From contig DATFFO010000017.1 in the NCBI GenBank assembly GCA_035250025.1, forward strand, positions 1-13,363: a stretch of 13,363 nt of DNA, written 5' to 3'. Source of the stretch: DATFFO01 sp035250025. GTDB taxonomy: Bacteria; Actinomycetota; Acidimicrobiia; Spongiisociales; ZC4RG35. Under the pieces are notes generated by a model that was given only the letters and a program-made list of their open reading frames with translations, was not told where the DNA came from and searched no databases. Numbering within the stretch: the stretch's first letter is position 1; every line of letters begins with the position of its first letter. The position numbers were made by a program, and so were the translations under genes. Of this stretch, positions 6,125-12,923 are shown piece by piece.

Positions 6125-6638
6125 AAATGACGGTGGTGGCGGCGACCGGCACGTAGCTGACGGCGCCGCTGTCATCGGTCAGGGCGATGTGGTCGGTCGC
6201 CGCCACCACGATGCGACCGGCGATCCGTTGCCCGTCGCTGGTGACGACCTCCAGCCAGGCGCCGCCCGCCTCGTGCTCTGCGAGGCGGGCCCTGAACGTG
6301 GTCGAGCCGGGCCGGGCGGACTTCCCTCCCGATGTCCTCGGCTCGATTGTGAGAACGGCGGCGTCGAGGCGGACATCTATGGTCCCGTCTCCCGTCTCCA
6401 TCGTCAGGTAGTCGGCGCCCACCGCCGCCACCGGATGGGCCAACGTGAGCCCGCCGACGACCAGGGTCAGCTTGTCGCCACGATGCATGGCAGCGCGGGC
6501 GACATCGGCCAGATCCTGGTGCCGCCTCCGTTGCAATTCGGTGAGGCTCTCGTTCTCCTCCGCCTCGGCTCGGACCTCGCGGCCGGCGTCACCCTGCCGG
6601 AGATGTCGGGCAAGCTCGTCGAAGTCGTCGTCAGGCAT
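6096..6638 (-). CDS. Conserved actinobacterial-type hypothetical protein with two small barrel-like repeats
   Basis: The 180-residue protein has an acidic helical N-terminus (about 1-50, MPDDDFDELARHLRQ). Two beta-rich segments follow, at about 56-100 (LTLVVGGLTLAHPVAAVGADYLTM) and 113-172 (VVTSDGQRIAGRIVVAATDHIALTD, then VSYVPVAATTVIFSR). Each has the turn pattern of an SH3/Sm-like barrel. Similar actinobacterial proteins are often loosely named Fis-family regulators, but no Fis helix-turn-helix is visible here, so no function is assigned. ATG 6638 is the plausible start, with a poorly spaced GGAG upstream. The frame extends to 7106, but that part opposes the next gene. It converges on the HTH gene with a 29-base overlap of coding ends. 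Confidence 0.72.
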   Translation of the reverse strand: MPDDDFDELARHLRQGDAGREVRAEAEENESLTELQRRRHQDLADVARAAMHRGDKLTLVVGGLTLAHPVAAVGADYLTMETGDGTIDVRLDAAVLTIEPRTSGGKSARPGSTTFRARLAEHEAGGAWLEVVTSDGQRIAGRIVVAATDHIALTDDSGAVSYVPVAATTVIFSRIPPRRS

Positions 6639-6702
6639 GGGTTTCGCGGTCTCCGACACGTTCCACGGGGCCAGCGTAGGTTCGCTGCCAAATGAGCGCG
6701 GG

Positions 6703-7371
6703 GTGGCGGCTGTGAGTGTGGGCGTGCGACGCGAGGCCGGGGCAGCCCCCGACGAAACACTCAACCGTCGGGTGCTGCCCCGGTTCTCGTTGGGGCACCT
6801 CGCGGTTGCCCTGGCGGCGATCCTCGCCTTCGTGGCCAACGTCACCTTCTTGCGGTCCCTCGACCAAAGCGTGGCCGTGGCCATCGCTTCTCGCCCGATC
6901 GCGGCCGGAGAACCGGTGTCAGCCGCCGACCTGACGACGACCCGGTTGAGAGCTGATGACGAGGTCCTCGAAGGTCTCGTCACGTCGATGGACAGCCTGG
7001 TGGGAGGCATCGCCAGGCGCGACCTGGCGAGCGGGGAGCTCATCGGACGGGCCGACGTTCTCGATTCCACCGCCCCCGACGGATTGCGATCGATGGCGCT
7101 GCCCATCGATCCGGCCCACGCCGCCGGTGGATCGATCCGGGTAGGTGACCGGGTTGATGTAGTTGACGTCGGTGACGACGGCCGCGCCCGTTATGTGGTT
7201 CGGAACGCGCCTGTCGTAACAGTGTCCGAGCAAGCGGCCGGGGCGCTGGCCGGCTCGGCGGGCAGACACATCGTCGTGGGGTTGGACGAGGCCGATGTCC
7301 TCGCGGTCGCCGAGGCCATCGCCGACGGTGACATCGACGTCGTCGTCTCGACGGGGGCTACCGATGGCTGA
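6703..7371 (+). CDS. cpaB: CpaB/RcpC-like SAF-domain protein of the Tad pilus cluster
   Basis: This is a single-pass membrane protein (about 222 residues). It has a cytoplasmic lead, one hydrophobic helix (about 30-50, LGHLAVALAAILAFVANVTF) and an exported SAF domain (about 56-120). The SAF part has the usual VAIASRPIAAGEPVSAADL opening and the RRDLASGELIGRADVL repeat. CpaB/RcpC proteins of Gram-negative Tad systems are thought to work with the secretin and peptidoglycan. Here, in a probable monoderm, the role is likely to be peptidoglycan contact or export. The start is uncertain: GTGs at 6703, 6712, 6718 and 6724 are all in frame, without a clear ribosome site. It is first in the operon, 64 bases from the divergent gene start. 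Its stop overlaps the next gene by 8 bases. Confidence 0.8.
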   Translation: MAAVSVGVRREAGAAPDETLNRRVLPRFSLGHLAVALAAILAFVANVTFLRSLDQSVAVAIASRPIAAGEPVSAADLTTTRLRADDEVLEGLVTSMDSLVGGIARRDLASGELIGRADVLDSTAPDGLRSMALPIDPAHAAGGSIRVGDRVDVVDVGDDGRARYVVRNAPVVTVSEQAAGALAGSAGRHIVVGLDEADVLAVAEAIADGDIDVVVSTGATDG

Positions 7372-8482
7372 GTTGGAGCTGGCGTTGGCGGCGTCGTCAC
7401 GGGGATGGGCCGACTCGCTCCATCGGTTCCTCGCCGACCACGGTGGCGCTCGCGTGCGTACCGTCGTCATGGGCCCCGACGACGTGGTGAGCGAGTCCTA
7501 CGACGTCCTCCTCATCGACGATGTCTGCTCTTTCCTCACTCCCCGACTCGTCGAGCAGGCTCGGCGGCACGGACGCCTCGTGGTGGGCGTGTTCGACGGG
7601 CGTGACGGGACCGATGCCAAGCGCCGGCTGCTCGAATGCGGGGTGGACGACGTTGTCGAAGCCGATGCCACACCCGATGAGTTCCTGGAGGCAATCGGGC
7701 GTGTCCGCCAGCTGGTGCCGACCTATCCGGAGCTGATCCCCGAACGGGTCGGCCCGTCGGCAGCAGGGGAAGTCATCGCCGTCGGCTCGCCACCCGGCGG
7801 CTGCGGCTCGACCGAGGTGGCTTTGGCCCTCGGCGCTCACCTCGGGGCGGTGGTAGTCGACGCAGACGACGTGGCCCCTTCGCTGGCCCAGCGAGTTGGC
7901 GCTCCGCTCCATCCCAACCTGCGCACGGCCATCGACGTCATCCATCACCACGGCGGCGAGGTCGAGGGCCTTCTGACAGCTTCCGACGGCGTGGAACTCG
8001 TGGCCGGTCTCGCCCACGGTGACGACTGGGCGCAACTCCACCCGGGCGAAGTGGAAGCGGTGGTCGCCGAGCTGGCGACTGTCCGGCCGCGCATCGTTGC
8101 CAATGTCGGGGCGGGGCTCGAACGGCCGTTGCTCGGCGAGGGTCGTTTCGGTCTGGCGCGGGCCGTGGTGGCAGGAGCTCGCAAGATCGTCGGCGTTGGG
8201 CTGCCGACACCGGTGGGCGTGACGCGCCTCGTTCGCTGGCTGCATGAGGCACGCGTGCTCGCCCCGGAGGCGCAGGTCATCGCCGTGGTGAATCGGGTCG
8301 ATCGCTCGCCGTTCCGGCGGGGTGAGATCGAGTCCGAGATACAGAGGGCAGTCCCGGGCCTGCCTGTCGCGTTCTTGCCGGAAGATCCCCGCGTAACCGA
8401 AGCGGCCTGGGCGGGCGGACAGGTCAAGCGGGGGCCGTTCCGGCGGTCGATCGCCCGGCTGTCGGCGGAGCTGACGGCATGA
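7364..8482 (+). CDS. tadZ: TadZ/CpaE-like protein with degenerate P-loop
   Basis: TadZ/CpaE proteins position the Tad machine at the cell pole. They combine a receiver-like N-terminal domain with a ParA/MinD-like ATPase domain. This 372-residue protein has both. Residues 1-118 resemble an atypical response-regulator fold (VLLIDDV, then LVVGVFDG, then ECGVDDVVEADATPDEFLEAI). Residues about 136-372 are the deviant-Walker part, with GSPPGGCGSTE (141-151) where MinD has KGGVGKTT, VVVDADD (164-170), and a late VIAVVNRVD strand. Both lysines of the deviant Walker A are gone (P and S in their places), so ATP hydrolysis is doubtful. ATG 7364 lies inside the end of the SAF gene. The downstream tadA overlaps by ATGA. 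Confidence 0.82.
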   Translation: MAELELALAASSRGWADSLHRFLADHGGARVRTVVMGPDDVVSESYDVLLIDDVCSFLTPRLVEQARRHGRLVVGVFDGRDGTDAKRRLLECGVDDVVEADATPDEFLEAIGRVRQLVPTYPELIPERVGPSAAGEVIAVGSPPGGCGSTEVALALGAHLGAVVVDADDVAPSLAQRVGAPLHPNLRTAIDVIHHHGGEVEGLLTASDGVELVAGLAHGDDWAQLHPGEVEAVVAELATVRPRIVANVGAGLERPLLGEGRFGLARAVVAGARKIVGVGLPTPVGVTRLVRWLHEARVLAPEAQVIAVVNRVDRSPFRRGEIESEIQRAVPGLPVAFLPEDPRVTEAAWAGGQVKRGPFRRSIARLSAELTA

Positions 8483-9744
8483 GTGACGCCTACGAGGAGA
8501 TCCGCCGCCGCGTCGTGTCTGTGGTCGAGGAGCGGGGGATCGACGTGGCCGGCGACCGGCCCGTGACGAGGGCTGTGGTAGGTGAGGCCGTCGACGAGTA
8601 TCAGCGCCGCGCCCATCTCGGACGGGGAAGGGCGCTGGCCGATCCGGCCGGCATGGTCGAGCGAGTCCTGCGCTCGGTGGCCGAGTTCGGCCCGCTCACC
8701 GGCCTCCTCGCCCGGGACGACCTCGAGGAGGTCTTCATCGAGGGCTCCCGGGTGACATACATCGACTCGACCGGGCGTTTGCGTGCCCTCGATCAGCCAA
8801 CGTCCCAGCGGGAGAACCGCCAGGTCATCGATCGATTGCTGGCCGACTCCGACCGGCGTCTCGACGCCTCCAGCCCGCTTGTCCAGGCCCGGGTCCTGGC
8901 TGACACCGCCCGTCTGACGGCTGTCATCCCGCCCGTCTCCGACCATCTGTCCGCCACGCTTCGCCGGTATGCCCTGCGCCGGGAGTCGATGGACACGATG
9001 GTCGAGCGCTCGGCGCTGTCGACAGCGGCAGCCCGCTTCCTGTGGGCAGTGATGCAGACGACCACGTCCGTCGTCGTCTCCGGCCCTCCTGGAGCCGGCA
9101 AGACCTCTCTCCTCTCGGCATTGATGAGTGCGGTGCCGAGCGGCCACTGCCTTCGGTGTTGCGAGGAGGTCCGCGAGCTCCACGTGCCGCTGGTTCACGG
9201 GTCCTACTACGAAGCTCGTCCGCCGGCACTCGACGGCGGGGGAGAGATCACCTTGCGCGACCTTGTCAAGCTGGTGCTGGCGATGCGGCCGGACCGCATC
9301 GTGGTCGGCGAGGTGCGCGGAAGTGAGGCGTTCGAGTTGACGCGGGCGGTCAACGCCGGGTGCGGCTTCGCCTGCACCGTGCACGCCAACTCGGCCGCGG
9401 ACGCCCTCGATGCCCTGGTCAACGCCGCCCTCATGGCGGGGGAGAACGTGACGGAACGGGTGGTCCGCAAGGTCTTCTCCTCGGCGCTCGACTTCGTAGT
9501 TCACCTCGATCGCGACGCGGCGGGGGAAGGCCCGATCCGGCGTCGGGTCATGGAGATCCTGGCCGTGGTGCCCTCGCTCCGCGACGACTTCTCCACCCAG
9601 CCGATCTTCACCCGCTCCCACCTGGCGGCTCCGCTCGAGTGGACGGGAGCGATGCCTCCCGACGCTCTCGTCGGACGGATCGAACGGTCCCTCGGCGGGT
9701 CGAGCCTGCGCCTCTTGATGACCTCCGAGGAAGGGGCGGCATGA
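8479..9744 (+). CDS. tadA: TadA/CpaF-type secretion ATPase
   Basis: This is the hexameric motor ATPase that powers pilin assembly. It is 421 residues, close to the family norm. All expected motifs are present: Walker A GPPGAGKTS (202-210, K208), an acidic box CCEEVRELHVP (227-237), Walker B-like RPDRIVVGEVRG (270-281, E278), and the His box TVHANSAADALDAL (300-313). The N-terminal domain (about 1-170) carries the CpaF-type VAEFGPLTGLLARDDLEEVFI region. Unlike TadZ next door, it looks fully competent. It overlaps tadZ by ATGA at the start and tadB by ATGA at the end. Confidence 0.96.
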   Translation: MSDAYEEIRRRVVSVVEERGIDVAGDRPVTRAVVGEAVDEYQRRAHLGRGRALADPAGMVERVLRSVAEFGPLTGLLARDDLEEVFIEGSRVTYIDSTGRLRALDQPTSQRENRQVIDRLLADSDRRLDASSPLVQARVLADTARLTAVIPPVSDHLSATLRRYALRRESMDTMVERSALSTAAARFLWAVMQTTTSVVVSGPPGAGKTSLLSALMSAVPSGHCLRCCEEVRELHVPLVHGSYYEARPPALDGGGEITLRDLVKLVLAMRPDRIVVGEVRGSEAFELTRAVNAGCGFACTVHANSAADALDALVNAALMAGENVTERVVRKVFSSALDFVVHLDRDAAGEGPIRRRVMEILAVVPSLRDDFSTQPIFTRSHLAAPLEWTGAMPPDALVGRIERSLGGSSLRLLMTSEEGAA

Positions 9745-10604
9745 GGCTGATGGCATCACTTGCGACGGCGCTGGCGGCCGCCTGTCTTGTCGCCGCCTTC
9801 CTCGGGCTGCTGCCGGCCGTCCGCCGCAGTCACAAGCGGAGTGGCCACCAGGGCCAATGGCTCGCCCAGGCGGGGGTGGCGGCGACGCCCGCCCAGTTCT
9901 GGATCGCTTCCCTGGGCGCCGGGTTCGTGACGCTTCTGGCGGTGTCGTTCCTGACCGGCAGCTGGTCGGTGGCGGCCGTTCCTTCGCTGCTGGTGGGAAT
10001 GCTGCCCCGCCTCTATTTCGGGACGCAAAGGCGCAAACGCCTGGGCGAGGTCCGGCAGGCGTGGCCCGATGGGTTGCGCGACCTCGTCGCCTCGATCTCG
10101 GCGGGTCGCTCGCTCTCGCGATCCATCGAGGATCTGGCCATCGCCGGGCCTTTGCCCCTCCGCACCGCCTTCGCCGGTTATCCGTTCCTGGCACGGAGCA
10201 TCGGGGTCGTCCCGGCCCTGGAGGCGATCCGTGATGAGATGGCCGACCCCACGACCGACAGGGTGATCGAAGTGCTCGTCGTGGCCCACGAGCGGGGTGG
10301 GTCGATCGTGCCCGACATCCTCCGCGACCTGGCCGAGGCGACGGCCCGGGATGTCTGGGCAGCCGAGGAGATCGACACGGCCGCTCTCGAGCACAAGATC
10401 AACGCCAGGGCCGTGTTCATCCTCCCGTGGATCGTGCTCATAGCGATGACGGCGCGTGCGGGCCCGTTCCGCGACTTCTACGCCACTCGCGGCGGCCTCG
10501 TCGTGATCATCGTTGGTGGCGTCCTCTCCATAACCGGCTCGTTCCTCGTCGGCAGGTTGGGTCGCCAGCCGGAAGAGCCGCGGGTCCTGGGAGGACGGTC
10601 GTGA
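9741..10604 (+). CDS. tadB: TadB-like inner membrane platform protein
   Basis: This is one half of the type II secretion F-family platform in the membrane that TadA acts on (287 residues). Helices lie at about 5-27, 53-72 and 74-93. The cytoplasmic T2SSF domain follows (about 110-225, GLRDLVASISAGRSLSRSIEDL, then VLVVAHERGGSIVPDILRDLAE), with two C-terminal helices at about 229-244 and 253-275. The start ATG at 9741 follows GGAAGGGG and overlaps the tadA stop by ATGA. The stop overlaps tadC by GTGA. Confidence 0.92.
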   Translation: MRLMASLATALAAACLVAAFLGLLPAVRRSHKRSGHQGQWLAQAGVAATPAQFWIASLGAGFVTLLAVSFLTGSWSVAAVPSLLVGMLPRLYFGTQRRKRLGEVRQAWPDGLRDLVASISAGRSLSRSIEDLAIAGPLPLRTAFAGYPFLARSIGVVPALEAIRDEMADPTTDRVIEVLVVAHERGGSIVPDILRDLAEATARDVWAAEEIDTAALEHKINARAVFILPWIVLIAMTARAGPFRDFYATRGGLVVIIVGGVLSITGSFLVGRLGRQPEEPRVLGGRS

Positions 10605-11515
10605 CGCCGGTGATGGTCCTGGCAGCCGGAGCCTCCGCCGTTGTGATGGCGGGGCTGATGTGGCTGCTGGTACCGCCCACGCCCCGGCTCAGCGGCCGGG
10701 TCCGTCCCTACGTCAGCCCTGGCCTATCCGCGAGCCCGGCTGCTCGGACCAGCGTGGCCCGGGTCTTCGGGCCGATCCTCGCCCGCCTCGCCACCGCAGT
10801 CGGGCGGCGGCTCGATCCCTCAGGCGACGATGGGCTGGCACGACGCCTGCGCCAGGCGGGCCTTTTCCCGGACCTCGACGATGCCCCCCGCGTCGCCGCC
10901 TTCCGGCTGGCGCAGCTTCGGGCCCTCGTCGTGGGGGCGGCGGGGGCCGGCCTGGTGGCGGCGGCGCTCGACCTGTCCACGGCCGGCATCGTCGGCCTCG
11001 CCATCGTCGGCGCCGTCGCCGGCGTTGGCCGCACACGGGGTCGGATCGAGCGAACGCTGGAGAGCCGGCGGCTGCGGATGCGGATCGAGATCTACACGAT
11101 CGACCAGCTCCTCGCCCTGCGCGTTCGCGTCGGTGGCGGTGTGATTCAGGCGGTGAACCAGGTGATCGCCCGCGGTCGGGGCGAGGTAGTGGAAGAACTT
11201 GCCGAAGCGGTTCGGCTCCACCGGGCCGGCCTCACCGTGGCGGAGGCGTTCGGGAGAGTGGCGGACGCCACGCCCGAGAGCGCCTGCGGGCGCACCTACC
11301 GCCTGCTGGCGATCGCCGACGAGCGGGGAGTCGACCTGGCGGCTGGTCTGCTGGCGCTGGCCGAAGACGTGCGCGAGACGCGGCGGGAGGCCATGAAGCG
11401 GGCAGCCACCCGGAGGAGGGCGGCCATGCTCGTCCCGACCATCGCCCTCCTCGCCCCGACCCTTCTCCTGTTCGTGGCGGCACCGCTGCCATATCTGCTG
11501 ACCGGCTGGCGATGA
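10601..11515 (+). CDS. tadC: TadC-like inner membrane platform protein
   Basis: This is the second T2SSF-family platform protein (304 residues). It has an N-terminal helix at about 3-24, a soluble stretch, helices at about 106-124 and 127-143, and the T2SSF domain at about 155-275 (IDQLLALRVRVGGGVIQAVNQV, then LLAIADERGVDLAAGLLALAED). A final helix lies at about 277-301. The GTG start at 10601 is supported by GGGAGGAC (about 10589-10595) and the GTGA overlap with tadB. It ends 16 bases before the pilin gene. Confidence 0.92.
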   Translation: MTPVMVLAAGASAVVMAGLMWLLVPPTPRLSGRVRPYVSPGLSASPAARTSVARVFGPILARLATAVGRRLDPSGDDGLARRLRQAGLFPDLDDAPRVAAFRLAQLRALVVGAAGAGLVAAALDLSTAGIVGLAIVGAVAGVGRTRGRIERTLESRRLRMRIEIYTIDQLLALRVRVGGGVIQAVNQVIARGRGEVVEELAEAVRLHRAGLTVAEAFGRVADATPESACGRTYRLLAIADERGVDLAAGLLALAEDVRETRREAMKRAATRRRAAMLVPTIALLAPTLLLFVAAPLPYLLTGWR

Positions 11516-11531
11516 GAAAGGAGCAGCAGCC

Positions 11532-11723
11532 ATGCAGGATCTGATCGGGCGTATCGCCCGAATGCTCGAGAGGGCGCACCGCGATGAGAGAGGGCTCAAC
11601 ACCGCAGAGTTGATGGGCAATGCCGCTCTCGCCATCGGGGCGCTGGTGGTGATCTGGGCTGCCCTCGAGTTGCTCGGTCTCGACGTGGTGAATTGGATCC
11701 GCGGCCAACTCCTGGCCGGCTAG
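11532..11723 (+). CDS. Small Flp-type pilin
   Basis: This is the probable major pilin subunit, 63 residues. The 21-residue leader MQDLIGRIARMLERAHRDERG is basic. Processing is expected after G21, leaving LNTAELMGNAALAIGALVVI and so on, a 42-residue mature protein that is mostly one hydrophobic helix. The conserved Glu of prepilins is present at +5 (E26). However, the Tyr at +6 typical of Flp pilins is Leu here. AAAGGAG (11517-11523), 8 bases before the ATG, is the best ribosome site in the operon, which fits a subunit needed in quantity. The next gene starts inside its end. Confidence 0.85.
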   Translation: MQDLIGRIARMLERAHRDERGLNTAELMGNAALAIGALVVIWAALELLGLDVVNWIRGQLLAG

Positions 11724-12088
11724 GCGAAGCCGGCTTCACGTCGCTCCAGTTCGTCCTGGCGGCGAGCCTGGCGATGCTGATGGTGGTGGGTCTGGTCCAG
11801 TTCGTGGCGTTCCAGTACGCCCGCGGGGCAGTCATGGCCGCCCTCGAACGAGGCGTGCGGGCAGGAGCCGTCAGCGGAGCCGGCGGCGACCAATGTCAGG
11901 CCGCGCTGGCCAACTCGCTGGCGGAGGTGCTAGGCGGGGCGATCCGGGACTCGCTGGCGTTCGGCTGCGCCACCGACAGCGAACAGGTCAGGGCCTGGGC
12001 CACGGGTCTGGTACCAGCCTGGTTCCCGGGTGCCCCCGACCTGGTGATCGATCTCGACACGGCGGCGCGGCGCGAGGCAGGGCCGTGA
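11693..12088 (+). CDS. TadE-like pseudopilin 1 (Gln at +5)
   Basis: This is a 131-residue pseudopilin-like protein. The short lead ends in GEAG (G14), then FTSLQF starts a hydrophobic helix (15-38), followed by QYARGAVMAALERGVRAGA and an exported domain with two cysteines (C68, C92). The layout is that of TadE-family minor pilins, but the usual Glu at +5 after the predicted cleavage is Gln (Q19). The only usable start before the helix is TTG at 11693. It lies inside the pilin gene and gives a 31-base overlap, so expression probably depends on pilin translation. The stop overlaps the next gene by GTGA. Confidence 0.75.
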   Translation: MDPRPTPGRLGEAGFTSLQFVLAASLAMLMVVGLVQFVAFQYARGAVMAALERGVRAGAVSGAGGDQCQAALANSLAEVLGGAIRDSLAFGCATDSEQVRAWATGLVPAWFPGAPDLVIDLDTAARREAGP

Positions 12089-12519
12089 GGCAGCGGGGCT
12101 CGGCCGCCCTCGAGCTCGCCCTGGGGATGGCTGTGCTGGTGGTGCCGGCAGTGATGGTGGTCGCCTCGTTCTCGGTCTGGGTCGAGGCGCGGACTTTCGT
12201 CAGGGCGGCATCCGCCGAGGCGGCGCGAGCGGCCGTGCTCGCCGACGGGGATCCGGCGGCGGCCGGCTCGATTGTGGTGGCCGACATGGCGGCTGGCCGT
12301 GGCTTCGGGGCCGCCGGCGTGCGGGTGGCGATGTGTGGCGGGCCGGAATGGGAGGCCGGGGCCGGGTCGGGCACCTGCGTCCTCGTCAGGGGCGGGTTCG
12401 TCACCGCCGAAGTCTCGGTCGACGTTCCGCTCGTGGCTACCCCGTGGGGAGAGGTGGGAGGGGTCACGGTCTCCGCCGCCCACGCCGAGCCGGTCGACGC
12501 CTATCGGAGCCTCCCATGA
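12085..12519 (+). CDS. TadE-like pseudopilin 2 (canonical)
   Basis: This is a 144-residue TadE-family protein. The lead MRQRG is followed by SAALELALG, with Glu at +5 (E10) after G5 as in canonical type IV prepilin processing sites. The helix spans about 8-33. An exported domain follows with two cysteines (C84, C98) that could form a disulfide. The ending GGVTVSAAHAEPVDAYRS is typical of TadE. GTG 12085 overlaps the upstream stop, and the stop overlaps the next ATG. Confidence 0.82.
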   Translation: MRQRGSAALELALGMAVLVVPAVMVVASFSVWVEARTFVRAASAEAARAAVLADGDPAAAGSIVVADMAAGRGFGAAGVRVAMCGGPEWEAGAGSGTCVLVRGGFVTAEVSVDVPLVATPWGEVGGVTVSAAHAEPVDAYRSLP

Positions 12520-12923
12520 GCGAGCGGGGCTCCATCTCACTTTGGATGGTCGGGATGGTCATGGTGGTGTTTGCCGTCGGTGGCATCGCCATCGACCTGT
12601 GGCGAGGCCTGGCCAGCCATCGCCAGGTGGCGGCCATCGTCGACGCCGCCGCCGTGGCGGCAGGGTCGGGCATCGACGAGGAAGCATGGCGCCTGGGAGG
12701 AGATCTGCGGCTCGATCCCGCTCACGTAGAAGAGCGGGTGGCAACGGCGGTGGCTGCCCAAGGGTCGCCTTCGGTGTCGGTGTCCGTCGTTACCGCCGGC
12801 GACGGCTCCTCCGCCACCGTGGCCGGATCGGCGTTCGTCGACCTGACGCTCCTCGGCCTGATCGTCGACGACGGCTTCGAGGTCTCGGCCGTGGCCACCG
12901 CCATGCCCGTGCTCTCGCCCTGA
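12516..12923 (+). CDS. TadG-like (TadE/G N-terminal type) pseudopilin 3
   Basis: This 135-residue protein starts MSERG, then SISLWMVGMVMVVFAVGGIAID. The hydrophobic helix (about 8-27) runs into IDLWRGLASHRQVAAIVDAAAVAAG (26-50), the signature of TadG-like N-terminal domains. The rest (51-135) is a small Ala/Val-rich exported domain with no cysteines. TadG proteins are often longer and carry a von Willebrand-type domain, so this is a short form. The residue at +5 after the likely cleavage (G5) is Trp (W10), not Glu. The ATG overlaps the upstream stop. The stop TGA shares its A with the next ATG. Confidence 0.78.
   Translation: MSERGSISLWMVGMVMVVFAVGGIAIDLWRGLASHRQVAAIVDAAAVAAGSGIDEEAWRLGGDLRLDPAHVEERVATAVAAQGSPSVSVSVVTAGDGSSATVAGSAFVDLTLLGLIVDDGFEVSAVATAMPVLSP

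Noticed and set aside
7945..10194. 749-codon minus-strand open frame across tadZ, tadA and tadB
   Set aside because: It is Arg/Pro/Gly/His-rich with no fold-like pattern, opposite three genes with clear motifs.
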